This document shows positions 50,101 to 62,039 of a stretch of DNA of 64,000 nucleotides, piece by piece. Position 1 is the first letter of the stretch; each line of letters begins with the position of its first letter. This DNA is from Nissolia schottii (taxonomy: Eukaryota; Streptophyta; Magnoliopsida; Fabales; Fabaceae): contig QANU01109454.1 in NCBI GenBank assembly GCA_003254905.1, positions 205,876-269,875 on the forward strand, read 5' to 3'. The notes beneath the pieces were generated by a model, which was not told the DNA's origin, did no database searches, and saw only the letters and a program-made list of their open reading frames with translations. Both the position numbers and the translations under genes were made by a program.

Positions 50101-53100
50101 TGAATCTTTATTTATGTAAAAAACTATAATATGAATATGCATTATTAAATAAATTTAAAACAAATACAGTGACATAAAGAGCCAAGAGTAGAACTCATTA
50201 ATTTTTATTAGTTCTACGTTTAGTAATATCATATTCGTGATCATGTTATACTAACGAGTAAATGCCACGTGTACATAACTCACAAAAAAATTACCAAAAG
50301 TTTTGATTGAAAACAAGGACGTTTGTTTGATAAAATAAAGTATAATAAAAATTGATTAATCTACATGTGATATTAAATATTTATTTGATGTAATATCAGT
50401 TATTACAAGGAAATTTGGCATTGATTTCGTTGGTCAATACTCTATACCCTAGCCAAAACCAAGCAGTGATTTAAGGGTCATATACTTTAGTGATAAAATT
50501 GTAATGTTAAAGGATTAATTTAATATCACATTAATTTTGAGGGATCAATTTAAATATAAATAAAAATTATGTTATGGTGACTCAGATTATTTCTCTGTTT
50601 CTTTTATAACATTATCTAGCTAGGGTTGAGTTCCCACTTGCATAGACCCACTTGAAGATGATGAAAGGCAAAGACTACGTGAATCTGCGTATTCACTCAT
50701 GGCAAGTGCGTTTCTTGATCACAAGTGGGGTTTGGTATAATCATGAAGTGAAAGCACTATCAACTTACTATAATTTCTTAGCTTAGCCGAAATGAGAGAG
50801 TGAAACATGAATGAATCAAATCAAGGCTTTAATTGGGTATTTATGGCGGGCACAAGTACTTAGTTATATTTAGCTTACATTATTATGGGTTATGGTCCCC
50901 TCCATTAAACATATTCACTTGGAATGAACTAATCAATCAGTCATCTAATTAATTATGCCTCTAGTTAATCTCTTCATAGAAGCTAGTTAGAAGCCATTTC
51001 TTGATGGTCTATATGGATCAGCTTAGATAGATTAAAGTTACGTGATTGCAATGTTTCAAGAAAAATAAAGTTACATGATTACATCTATCTTTGTTAAAAG
51101 TAATAATTTTCTTCTAATATGGAGATCAAAAAGTGATTTTAAGATACTAAAAAGTAATATATGGATCAACTAAAGATGAAAGTACATCTTTCTTAAAAGC
51201 ACTCATTGCTTGCATATTTTGATATATCTCGAGTTCACTTTAATTAGTTATCTTTCTGTGTATGCTTTCAGTCACTGTTTCTATAACACTTTGGAGTATA
51301 TATATGGGATATTCAAAAATTAAATAAAAATTCTATATTTAATTATTATGAAACTATGCGTGCGCGGCGCACAATATGTGTGTGTGAGAGAGAGAGAGAG
51401 ATTCAGATTAGCAAAAATAGTATTTTTAGTTCTTTATATTTATTTATTTTAATTTGATCACTTACATTTCATATTGATATTAATTTATTGAGTATATTTA
51501 CTTAAATTGAATTTCTCATATATAGTTAATTGTAGCGATTCTTTTTGTTTTTTGTTTTTGCATAATCCAAATTAGCATTGCATTTTGGGAGCATTGAGTC
51601 AAAAGGTCATAATTCTCGTCTCTTCAAATATATAGGATTTAAGATTTAGAGTTTGTTTAGTATGTTAGATAAGATAAGACCCAATAATGGAATTACAAAA
51701 AATAATATTTTAAAAGGTATATACAACCCCCCCAATTGCAAGAATAACTGCGAATGCCCCATAGGCCCATAAGATAAGAGAACAATTGCAAGAAAAATTG
51801 GGCTGGCTAATTACGTGTTAAAAAGGCTGCTTGTTGCTCAAGTGGGAATGGGCCAATAGTGCAACATGATTATGGGCCTCTCTTACAAATGCTTTAATGT
51901 GTCTGGAATAGGCCACTCGTGCAAGGTTAGGATTCAAACACCTACGGCAAAAACAATAAAACAACACCTTTCGACCAAAGTAAACATTTGTGGCCAAAAA
52001 CACCTTCACACTCTAGACCTAAAATTGAAAGGAAAAAAAAACAAAAACACCTCAAACTCTAGAGGGGTACTCTTTTCTCCGAGGAGAGTTTTATCCTTAA
52101 GGTTAAGGAGATTTTAAGGAGGCCAAAATCCCAATACCACAACCACACTGGTCTTCCTAACCCATTACCAGTCCCTTGGATCTTGCCATAGCTTGGCATC
52201 CTAGCTTTTGGGCAGTGCCCATTTGTAATATTATCCCCCATGTTAATAGTTGGGTGGCTCATTAATGAAAGCAGAAATTTTTCGACCAAAAAAAAATGAA
52301 GAAAAAAAAAACTCTACGTCCCTCCGTTTTCTTATCTTTGTCTTGCCTGAGGGGGAATCGGCGCTGCGAAGATGGTTCATCTCATTTCTTGGGTCTTATT
52401 TTTCTTGAATTTTGGGATCCTATAAAGTAAGAATTTTTAAAAAGAAAAGTCAAGAAATGCATTTTTGAATGGACATTATTTATGAGTTTCTTTTTTAATT
52501 ATTTTGGTACTTAGAATTTCATTTTATTGATACAAGGGTGTATATCTTCACTTTTTGACAATAAAACTAGTTCACTTTTTTGCAGTTTTAGATTTTCCTG
52601 CCGATGACAACTTTTAAATCATAAACTAAGTATTCTGAATTTTAATATCAATTAAATCATATCACTTTGACACATATTTTGTCAAATTATTTGTATATAA
52701 TTAAATTGATGTTAAAATTTAAATGTTGGAATTAAATTTGTATCAATTTTTTTAAGACTAAAATAATTCAGTGTTCAAATATTGGGACTAAATTTTTTAT
52801 TAACATATTAGGATTAAAATGATATTTACTCTTTTAAGAAAGATAAAAAAGATAAATAAATGTACACGAGACACAGAAAAGGTAAGTGTTAAACGTCAAT
52901 ATCAATCATCGGCTGCCACCATGTTTGAAGAAGTGAACTACCACGTAAAGAGTATTGAAGAGTTCAATTAATGTTTACATTCAGTGGGATACGGTAATTA
53001 TTTTCTTCAAGACGTCCAACTGCCAAGGTTCTTATTGAAATTAAATGTACATTGAAATTCATTAGAGCCTCAATAGGCAAAGTAGGTAGCAATGATAAAC

Positions 53101-53370
53101 TGTCAAAATCACCAGGTGTGACAATTTATTCATTGTGGGGTTCACACTTCACTTCTTTCACAGCATGGAATTGGAAACATTTACCTTTGGTTGTTTTTGG
53201 CAAATTCTTGTCTTTTCATGTTTATGCCTTTAAGTTTGTTTATTAGGGTAAGACATAAATACCAAGACATAAAGGTATAAATTTATTTTTAAGATAAATT
53301 TATTTTTGTATTTTTTATATTTTTGTTTTGCTAGGGTAGGGGAAGAGGATACAGAGACACAATCTTTTAG
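44165..53370. other. Long gene-poor intergenic region
   Basis: I found no supportable gene in about 9 kb. The open frame at 45870-46106 (minus, 78 codons) has a protein-like composition but no family I recognise. The blocks at about 45000-45365 and 51720-52330 are less AT-rich, and the second ends in an A-rich tail near 52288-52312 that could be an old retroposon end. A GA microsatellite lies at about 51386-51402. Diverged repeat-like segments lie near 49280-49600. The rest is AT-rich. Confidence 0.5.
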
Positions 53371-53379
53371 ACAAAAGTT

Positions 53380-53525
53380 TTGTAAAGTAACTTTAAATAG
53401 TAAAGTGAAATCTTATCATTTAATTATTAAAGTGAAAACAAGTCTTATTTTCACTTTAATAATTTAAAGGTGAAATCACTCACTTTATAGTCTAAAGTGA
53501 ATGATCCCACTTTAGAGGATCTAAA
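53380..53525. repeat. Fold-back repeat with a 17-bp perfect stem
   Basis: Arms at 53422-53438 and 53448-53464 are perfect reverse complements (core TTATTAAAGTGAAAA) around a 9-nt loop. Outside them, TAAAGTGA and TCACTTTA words recur symmetrically, for example near 53401 and 53480-53515. It looks like a small fold-back MITE or a derived hairpin. Confidence 0.65.
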
Positions 53526-54048
53526 TTCAAAATTTTCAGATTAGGATAATGTGTTTTTTTCGTATTAATAAAGGTAGTTTAAGTCATTTGAATAATATTT
53601 TTTTGCCTTGTCTCTATTAAATCAAATAAAATATAAATATAAATAAGTGTGTTACACTATCATAAAAAAGAACATAAGACTAATTTATTCTTTTATTTTT
53701 TATATCTATATCCATGTATATATATTTTTGTATTATCTCAACATTCCAACACCGACGGATGATGCCCATGGTGTTCAACGACAAACCATGAGGGAAGTAA
53801 ATGTTTGATGCTACTTAATAATATTTGGGTCATTGATATTTTTCAGAAAAAGAGAAAGTAATGAAAAAAGAGAAAAATTAGTAGTAGATATTTTTATTAT
53901 GGAGTAAAATTTAATCTATTGCATGGAATATAGAAGAATTTTTCACAAACCATCCCTCTAACATGTACCTTTTATTTTTCTATATTTCTTTAATGAAGAC
54001 AAATGCACTAAAAATTTCAAGGTTTAAACATGCATAGTAAACAAGAAA

Positions 54049-54672
54049 GTGTGTTTGAAATTCAGACAAGATGATAAATGATTTTATTTATAAAGCAGTT
54101 CTCATATTTAGTATCTTAAAAAAAGTGAATTAATTTGATTTCCTCAATCCATGAAAATTTAATTTGCTTACACTAAAAATCTTATATCTTTTGTAAGAAT
54201 TTGCTTGGAATTAATTTCATTTCAACATAAAAGATTATTTTATCTCTTTTTAATTAACTAAATTTACAAACTCTACCAACTTTATCAAATTAAATTTATT
54301 AAATCTTATTATTATAAAAGACTATTTTACTCCTGTTTTTTCCAAAAAAAAATCCAAAAATATAATTTTTCCCAAAAAAATGTTATTTTCAATTTTTTTG
54401 TTTCAAATATATTTTTCCCATTTGTTTTAAAAAAATCTGAAAGATATTTTTAAAAAATTCCAAAAAGTATTTTTTAAATATTTTTATTTTTCAAAAATAC
54501 AATTTTTTTGAAAAATTATTTTTATGATTTTTTAAAAATTATTTTGCAAAAGATATTTTTTTTCAAAAATTTACTTAAAAAATAATTTTTTATTTTAATA
54601 AGGGTAAAAATATAAATTAATTAAACTAAATCAAATCATTTTTCATTTTATTTTATTCTAAACAGATTCAAA
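54049..54672 (-). mobile_element. Truncated MITE-like element, inverted copy of 62393-63032
   Basis: It aligns over most of its length with the reverse complement of 62393-63032. Shared landmarks are GTGTGTTTGAAATTCAG against GGGTACTTTTGGAAATAG, then AAATGATTT, TTCTCAT, a block around 'aaatcttattattataaaaga', T/A homopolymer hairpins, and 'taattaaactaaatcaaat'. The end that in the other copy reads GGGTGTGTTTGGAATC is missing here, so this copy is truncated near 54672. Confidence 0.7.
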
Positions 54673-54679
54673 GAAGAAA

Positions 54680-55712
54680 AAAAATTCTTGTAACCGTGAA
54701 ATATCATATTAGATATACTTTAAATCACACAATAAATTGACATATTTTTGTTATAAATAATAAATTCTTTCCAATAAAAAAGTTGAAATGTTATTCACAC
54801 GTGGTTTAAAGCATAACTATACTAAAATTTCTCTTAAACAATGCCATGTCTTGCTATTAGGAGGAGTTACTAAACAATAAACCATAAATTCATAATCATC
54901 AGCAAAATATAGAAAGCAGAAATTATAGGCGCGTCATAAGGAATGGCGGTGCTAAGACATCCTTATTAGACATAATAAGACTTTAATGGGGTCAGGGGGG
55001 TTAATCATTGAATCCTTTGCTTAATTAGTAATATAATTATATATTCATGCGCGTTGGTGTCAAGGCAGCACTAAGGAAAAGCATTTGTTATGCTATCATG
55101 ATGCTCCTCATTTTCCTTAGTGTTTTCACATTCTGTCTTCTCATTCTTTAAAACAAAAAAGAAAAAAAAAAGTGAAAGAAGATTTGACTATTATCCTCAG
55201 TTTTGTCAATGAGAATTGATTCACCTAGTGGATTTTGTGCTTATTATGTATCACTATAACTTATGTTTGATGTATTTTAGCGAGTAATTTATAACTATAA
55301 ATTTAGTGCCAACTCATTTGTAGTTGCACCAATAGCCACAATAAATATGCATGGCATGATTTCAAAGGTAAAAATTATGGTGTAGTAGCATTGAAAAAAA
55401 AAAAAAACTACATACATACTTTGGTTCAAAATTCATACACAATGCAACCAGAACTTGCCAAGCAATGAGAAAAAAGGCTCTTGCTAGGCTAAGAAAAAAT
55501 AACTGAAAAAGACACAAAAATTTCTAGATGCTATTTCGCTCTATGGTGATTTTACAAGTTACAATTGTCAAAAAAGCACAATTGTTGTTTCCAAAACACA
55601 AGCTGTAAACGGTTGGTATACAGAAAAAGAAGAAAGAAGAAAAAAAAAAAACTTGTGGAATTCAATTCCATTCTGTATTCATCGACTAAATCCTCTTAAT
55701 CAAACAAAGGCC
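54680..55712. other. AT-rich intergenic DNA and 3' UTR
   Basis: No coding region. The stretch from about 55420 to 55712 is probably the 3' UTR of the coiled-coil gene on the minus strand. The remainder shows nothing I recognise. Confidence 0.5.
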
Positions 55713-58700
55713 TTAAGCCTTTGGCTTAAGCATGTGTTGCACCTGAGATTTCTGGCTTCTTACTCTCTCTTCCAAAGGGATGACCTTGGAGTTAGCCTTA
55801 GGAATGCCTCTTGGCCATTCTATGCACCCTTTCATCCCACGACATATGTGTGGATTCATGGTTGTTCCTCTGGCTCTTTTATGCCGAAAAGCTTTTGTAG
55901 AAGAACTAGTTGTTCCACCATTGGGGCATGGCCTTAATATTTTAGAGGCAGGATAATCCTTCCACTTTGATTGACATGGCTTTGAATCACTGCATTTTTT
56001 TGCTTCACTTCCTAATATATTCTTCTTTCCTTGCTTCTTAACATCAATTAGAAGATTGGTGTCTCCCCTTTGTGGTGGTGATGAGTTATGATCACCAACA
56101 GTTTCTGAGGAATTGGTTAGTTTTGAGGCAGTGTTATGATCACTAGAGGGACTTGGTTGATGTGATGCAGGGTTTTTGTTTTCCTCATCAAGGCTTTCAA
56201 TGTGGAATGGTTTAATCAACCTTTCAGCATCATTGTCCTTTGTGGGTTCCTCAAGCATGAGAAATTCTTCATCTGCCTTCGAGAAATCGTAGGAAAGTTC
56301 CACAATGCGTCGAATGTTCACCGATTCAACCGCCTTTTTGATCAATTCGGCGTCCTCTTGTTCTGCGGCACCCAGTTCAGCACCTCTAGATTTCAAGAAC
56401 ATTTGCATATAAGCAATCAACTGGACCATCTGATTGTACTTATCTTGGAGTAAAATTTTTGCCTCATCCAACTTCATTTGGACGCGTTCTTCGCGCCAAA
56501 GCTCAGCCAATTGCATCATCTTCCTCTCCTCTTCCACTTCCTCGCCGATCTTCAAAGAATCCATAAGTAAACCCTCAAGCTTGCCCCTGTCTTCTCCTAT
56601 TTGCATCGACAATTGGTTACATACTTCCTCCAATAGCTCTCTCTCTTTCTGCTCCTTGTCGTAGTTTGCCATAAACTGCTTGGAAGACGAGTTGGCTTCG
56701 GCGAGTTCATGTACCAATTTGGCATTCAGCAACTCCATCCTCTCCCGGCTTCTCCTTTCCCTTGCTAACTTGTCCTTCAAGTCATCGAACACCGACTGAA
56801 TCTTCCTTCTTTCTCTCTGCTTCCAAGAGGCATTCTCCTCTCTGAGATTCTGCAACAACTGTTCAACTTTTTTCTTCGAGGACTTGTGCGCGGCTTTGAG
56901 CTTTTCGATGGACCTTTGAGCTCGGAGGAGTTGTTGTAGTAGAGCAGCGACAACAGAGTGATCACGGTTGCCTACTAACTTTCTTCGATCTTCAAAATGC
57001 TTCTTGCTATGAATCTTGGTAAAGTCCTTGAATGGTGGTTCAGCTAGAGCAGGGTCCCATTTTGTTGCCTCTTCTTTTGGTGATTTGAGGCATTGCATGG
57101 AAGATACAAGCTAAGAAGGAACACCCCCCCCCCCAACCCCCACAATACATAAATTGATTAAAGCATAATTTGTAAAGATAGACCTTTTACTCAAGGTATC
57201 AAATTCTAGACAGATTGATACATCACACGTTTAGTGAATAGAGATTATGGAGGTGAACTTCATATCCAGTCTTTAGCATGACCCAATATAACTTTGTACT
57301 CCTTCCGGTTCACTTTTTGTTGTCATTTCTTAAACAAAAATCTCTTTAAGATTATTTATCATTTGAATAGATTAAGAAAACATTAAATGTATTTTTTTAT
57401 AAGTTTATCCTTGTTATCTTTCATATTCTCAATAACACTTAATTATTATAACATTAACTACGGTTAATTTTATTTACACATTTTATATTTTCTCTAACAT
57501 AATGTCAATTAAATGATTTCTTACCTGATGTGTTTTTTTTATTAAAATAACAACAAAAAGTATAATAACATGTAATGTACCTCACATAAAAGTCCATTTC
57601 TTGAACGCAAGATGGTTACTGCCTTATGTGGTGGATCTTTTGTGCCTCTAAGTTTTTCTCTTGAATTGAGATAATGGGGAAGCGTGATCTTCACATTTCC
57701 ATTGGCTAGCTGAAAAGAAGAACATGTGGAGGATGATGATACCAATATGAGACAATTAATTAATGAACACGTAAGGAGGGGGGGGGGGCAAAATGAACCT
57801 GGAAAAATATATGAACAAATGGCAAAATGAATGAACCAAAAAGTTAAAATGAAAGTTAAGTTTAAAATGCTTTCTGTTTTCTTTGTTACTTTTATAATGC
57901 TAATTTAGAAAGGAAAAAAAACATAAATGTGAAAAGAAAATTGAAAGAAACGTGCTTCAACACAACAACAATAATATCAAAACACAACCATGAAATATGA
58001 ATGAACATTGTATAGCCTGGCAAAACGGCTAATCTAGTTTTCTTCCATAAGAAAAACACAAAAAATAAAAAAGTACATTATTGAAGCTGCGTGTTTTGGC
58101 CACACAAGAGATATACTCATATACCAACTTTATCTTCCATTGCTTTCAACCAAACATCACAGAAAATAAATTAAAACGCCAAGATTCAAATTTTCCAAAA
58201 TTAAAAGATAAAAAAAATTTCCTTTACAATGCTTGCCGCCCATTTTTTTCCCAACAAACAAAAATTCCCACAATAGAATATTCTAAAATTGAAAAACCAA
58301 CTCACAATACAAAGAGTGGAAAACAATTTGAACATTGACTAAAAAAAAAACATGGCCGAAATTTTTGACATAAAGTACGAAATATCCATTTATTTATTCA
58401 ATAATATCAATAAGCATGTAACACTTTATTTTATGTAATTAAATTTAAAATATTTGTTTACTATATATATATATATTTTTGTAAACTTTACCTGACACGT
58501 GGAAGAAGGAGGACAGCAGGCATCAGCACCTGAGAACCGCAGCTGCCACAACCCGGCGGCGAGCTTCCTCGCCGTGACGTCACTTCTTCGGAGACCGCGC
58601 CCGAATTTCACGGGAGTTCTGTAGCCGGAGTGTTTGCCGCCATCTGGAAGTTTGCTGCGGCGACGAGGTGGCGGCGGGGGGACGGGGCTAATTGGGGTGG

Positions 58701-58731
58701 GAAGGGTGGCAGGGGAAGTGTTGGAAGCCAT
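55713..58731 (-). CDS. Coiled-coil protein of the BRANCHLESS TRICHOME / USO1-like group
   Basis: Three exons (58492-58731, 57581-57709, 55713-57110) join in phase to 588 residues. The N terminus is Pro/Ser-rich and basic (PPPPPRRRSKLPDGGKHSGY), followed by GRGLRRSDVTARKLAAGLWQ, the signature of the plant family that includes Arabidopsis At5g41620. The middle (about 165-400) is a long charged coiled coil with heptad-like Leu/Glu/Lys spacing. The C-terminal third is low complexity, ending in a basic, Pro-rich block (CIEWPRGIPKANSKVIPLEE). Relatives have been called intracellular transport USO1-like or linked to trichome branching and cytoskeleton control, but the function of this member is not known. 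I start at the ATG at 58731; an ATG at 58791 in the same frame would add a CT-repeat-encoded Leu/Ser stretch unlike the family. Confidence 0.87.
57124..57141. repeat. C11 homopolymer (G11 in the mRNA sense) beside a splice acceptor
   Basis: Eleven C at 57124-57134, then AA and five C. In the sense of the gene this is a G-rich tract in intron 2, ending about a dozen nucleotides before the acceptor of exon 3 (57111-57112). Confidence 0.9.
57299..57560. mobile_element. Stowaway-like MITE in intron 2 of the coiled-coil gene
   Basis: It starts after TA with CTCCTTCCGG then CACTTTTTGTTGTCATTTC. The right end read inwards gives CTTTTTGTTGTTATTTTAAT, so the inner 20 bp of the ends are inverted repeats. 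The outermost CTCC part is missing on the right. The right edge lies only about 20 bp from the exon 2 donor at 57580. Confidence 0.6.
57778..57788. repeat. G11 homopolymer (C11 in the mRNA sense) in intron 1
   Basis: Eleven G in a row, located about 70 nt upstream of exon 2 in the sense of the gene, complementary to the run at 57124-57134 in the next intron. Confidence 0.9.
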
Positions 58732-58751
58732 GAATTGAAATGAAGAGAAAA

Positions 58752-58752
<1 letters not shown>

Positions 58753-58784
<32 letters not shown>
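58753..58784. repeat. GA/CT microsatellite in the leader of the coiled-coil gene
   Basis: About sixteen GA units, which are CT in the gene sense, end about 22 nt upstream of the chosen ATG. CT-rich leaders are common in plant genes. Confidence 0.92.
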
Positions 58785-58786
<2 letters not shown>

Positions 58787-58917
58787 TTCAATTCATGGAA
58801 AGCAAAAGTAGTAAGAGAAAAGGGAAAAAGTAGTAACAGACAGAAGCAGTGAGAGAGAGAGAAGTTGATTTGGAATTTCAGAATGTTTTGTATCGAGTAA
58901 TTGTGTGACTATAGTCC

Positions 58918-58928
58918 CCTATTTATTG
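58918..58928 (-). promoter_or_regulatory. Possible TATA box of the coiled-coil gene
   Basis: The minus strand reads CAATAAATAGG about 190 bp upstream of the ATG at 58731, ahead of the CT-rich leader. It is a weak call. Confidence 0.35.
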
Positions 58929-58929
58929 C

Positions 58930-59850
58930 ATGAAAATATGCTTATTCATCGTATTAAAATGTATAAATACCTTGTTATCGTTATCTCTCTCTGCCCCTCT
59001 CTCACACACGCACATATATATCATGGAGTTGACTATATTATATTAATGAATTTATATTATCTGTGAGAAAAATAATAAAATGTCTATATTTTTAATGTGT
59101 TCAAATAATAATATTGTTTATTACATTTCCATGCTATTATGAGGTGATTTTTAAGCAAATTTTCTGCCCAACATATTCAAAGAGCAATTTTACTATATCT
59201 ACAATTTAAAAATGTTTATCATAGTAACATTGATCTTCCTTTTAAGGTGATTTTTTTTTGTGTGTATAGCGAAATATTTATTATTTTTTATTAAAATTGT
59301 TCATTTTTAATAACTTTTAAATAAAATTTAATTAATTTAATTATTTTAATGATCTAATATAATATATTGATGTGCTATGAAGAAATGTATAATAAACTCA
59401 AAATGATCCTTAGACTTTTACGCCTCTTATTAATTGGTCATTTCAATGATTTAATTATTAAATTTTTTTATCAAGATTAGTTATAAAATATAAATTGATC
59501 ACAAAGTTTGATGATTTTAGTTTTAAAAATAAATAAATTTAGTGAGCAATGACAAATATCTGCTAGAGTACCGAATACCTCTCTTTATATATATCTTTTG
59601 AAAAATATTAACAAGTATCATTGAGAATATAAATGAAAAATATTTCATTGAATGACCGAATTAGAATCACAAATATTTTTTCACTCTAGATTCTTTAATA
59701 AAATCTATATATTTTTAGAAATATATTTAAACAACTAAACATTATTCTTAACAAATAATTACGCTCACAAAAGTGTCAAATTAATTATAAAAAGCAAAAA
59801 ATAAGCATAATAGATCTCATATCTTAATTGTTAAGTTTTTTTTTTTTTAA
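58930..59850. other. AT-rich intergenic DNA
   Basis: No gene, RNA or element signature was seen. It lies between the promoter region of the coiled-coil gene and the hAT-like element. Confidence 0.55.
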
Positions 59851-59858
59851 TTTCTTAA

Positions 59859-60467
59859 TAGGGGTGTTCATGGGCCGGGTTGACGTTTACCTGAATCCAA
59901 CTCTGTATTTAGACCGAACCAATTTTGAGGACCTGGACCCAACCCTATAAACCCGATCATCTTTGGGCTGAGTTAAACTTCGGATTTAGACCGGACCAAA
60001 AATTGGGCCAAAACTATCTCAAATTTCAAAATAAAAAATAACATCCATTAAAAATAAAGTTAAAAAAATTGCAAACCAAACATTATATTTCCTAACTAAA
60101 CACTCATTGATTTCAAACACTGCAACAAAATGAAATAAAATTTATAATCTTAGCATTCCCATTTAAACTTTCATGATTTTAGTGGAACATAAATAACAAA
60201 AAAAAAAATAAGTGCACTACAATAGATTTCTAAACACTGATATAGACATGGGATGTGAAGGAAAAAAAATAAAAAATGCATAATAGTAGAGCATGCGAGT
60301 CAGGCCGGGTGACCCGTGACTAAACTCTAATCCGGTATGAATTAAAATTGAGTTTTTTTCTTAAAAAAAATTTTAAAATCGGACCCAATTAAAATAAGAC
60401 ACGATTCGACCTAGATGCTTCGAATCGGTCTTGGTTAACTAGACAGACCGAGTTATAAACACTCCTA
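59859..60467. mobile_element. Non-autonomous hAT element
   Basis: 609 bp with terminal inverted repeats TAGGGGTGTTCAT (left) and TAGGAGTGTTTAT (right, read inwards), 11/13 identical. The 8-bp flanks are TTTCTTAA (59851-59858) and TTTCTCAA (60468-60475), 7/8 identical. Both the TAGGG terminus and the 8-bp duplication are hAT hallmarks. The two ends are GC-richer than the middle. There is no coding capacity. Confidence 0.8.
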
Positions 60468-60475
60468 TTTCTCAA

Positions 60476-61834
60476 GATATTTATTAGCTCATTGACGATG
60501 ATTAATCATTTGACGTACCATCAGACTCAAAGAGAACAGATCTTTCAAATAACTTTTTTTTTTTCATTTTCATCCCACTGTAGATTTCGTTTAAATATCA
60601 CATATCTAGTATCTGTTTTAGGAAACCTGTGAGTTGTTTGCCGTTTCTGTTTCCATCTTTAACGAAGTATCTACGTGGGAGCAAGATACCCTTGCAACCT
60701 GTACACTGTACAGTACATACATGTCAATTTCCCAACCTAGCTAGGAAATTTTAACTTTTTATACCATGACTTTAATTTTTATGCTCCCAACCTAGCTAGG
60801 AAATTTTAAATTTTTATACTATGACTTTAATTTTTATGCACTTTTACATAAGAACTACTCTACACTAATAAAAGTGATTAATTGTTATAGTCATTAACTC
60901 AAAAGAAAGACAAATTCTTATATTAGCAAAGGTCTATCACTTCGTCATATTTAGGTACGGATAATAAAATGAATTTGACTAACTTTATTTAAAGTATCCT
61001 TACTTATTTATGAGTTTCATATTTTATTGTGCGTAAATGTACTTAAATATAAGGTAATAAATTTGTTTTAATCTAAGAAAATTTTCAAAGTAAAAACTAC
61101 TTTTACAACATAACAACATAGTACTATTTACATATTTTAGTTTATTCTAATTTTATGTATGAGTGTGTTTATTACATTTAAAAAAGTGATATTTTAATTT
61201 GTATTTTTAAGTATTTTTTTAACTTGTATCTAAACATATATTTTTTAATATGAATTTTACTTTTAAGTCAATCCAAACCCATCTTATATTTTAATTAAAA
61301 ACTACCCACCATTCATACAATGCATCACTTATTCTCAATTGCAGTACAATAATTTCTACTTTTGATTCGCAAAATCACATTTATAGTTAAAGATTTCACA
61401 CCTTTTACATCGAAGAAAAAACATGTATCTTCAAATTATAAATGGTAATAATTTATACCATTTCTTCTTAATTACACCAGATTGTCGGGTATGGGATTAA
61501 TTGTTAATTACATCTTAAGCTTGAAGTATATATTATGTGTGTATGAGAATATTCATTTAGAGTAACACGCCTTTCCTTCTTTTAGTTCTTACCACATTTT
61601 GCTTAATTCACACTAAATGTTGTTTATGTGGTAAAACCTGTAGGGCAATACCAACTGAAGTTGGTCTAATGTCTCACGAATCATAATGCTCAAAGAACAT
61701 TGCTTCAAAGGGCGAAACCCATGGAGGAAAAATAAAAAATAAAAAAACTACATGATAATGTAGGATTTTTTTACTTATCTATGACCCCAAAATTTTTATA
61801 ATCCCATAGTATGGTGTAACGGTTTTTTTTCTTT
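60476..61834. other. AT-rich intergenic DNA with a tandem duplication
   Basis: No gene. It contains the 55-bp tandem duplication at 60731-60840 and a short palindrome ACCAACTGAAGTTGGT at 61650-61665. A less AT-rich block at about 61620-61740 leads into the hairpin array. Confidence 0.5.
60731..60840. repeat. 55-bp tandem duplication
   Basis: Two adjacent 55-bp copies (60731-60785 and 60786-60840), both starting CCCAACCTAGCTAGGAAATT, differ at about three positions. Confidence 0.95.
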
Positions 61835-61974
61835 CTAAAATCGCCACCCTCTGTGACGATTTCAGACATCTGAATTTTTTTTGTTTGGTCTAAAATCGCC
61901 ACGGGTCTCGCCGATTTCAGCCTTTTTTTTTTTGAATTTTCTGAAATCGCCCTGCATAGTGGCGATTTCAGAAA
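61835..61974. repeat. Array of three imperfect ATCGCC hairpins
   Basis: Three units spaced about 50-60 bp apart, each with the form AAATCGCC...GGCGATTT. The first is AAAATCGCCACCC with GTGACGATTTCAG, the second AAAATCGCCACGGG with CGCCGATTTCAG, the third GAAATCGCCCTG with GTGGCGATTTCAG. They are separated by T-rich spacers. I recall such words from dispersed soybean repeats, but this was not checked. Confidence 0.7.
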
Positions 61975-62039
61975 TTTGCCCCACACATTCGTAATTTTGT
62001 ATTTTGGCTCATACAATCGGATTCCTCTCCCTTTAAAAT

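Noticed and set aside
52059..52312. Possible LINE or SINE 3' end with an A-rich tail near 52288-52312
   Set aside because: The tail is suggestive, but no reverse transcriptase, promoter boxes or target duplication could be found.
58732..58791. ATG at 58791 as the start of the coiled-coil gene
   Set aside because: It would add a Leu/Ser run encoded by the CT microsatellite; the ATG at 58731 gives the N terminus expected for the family.
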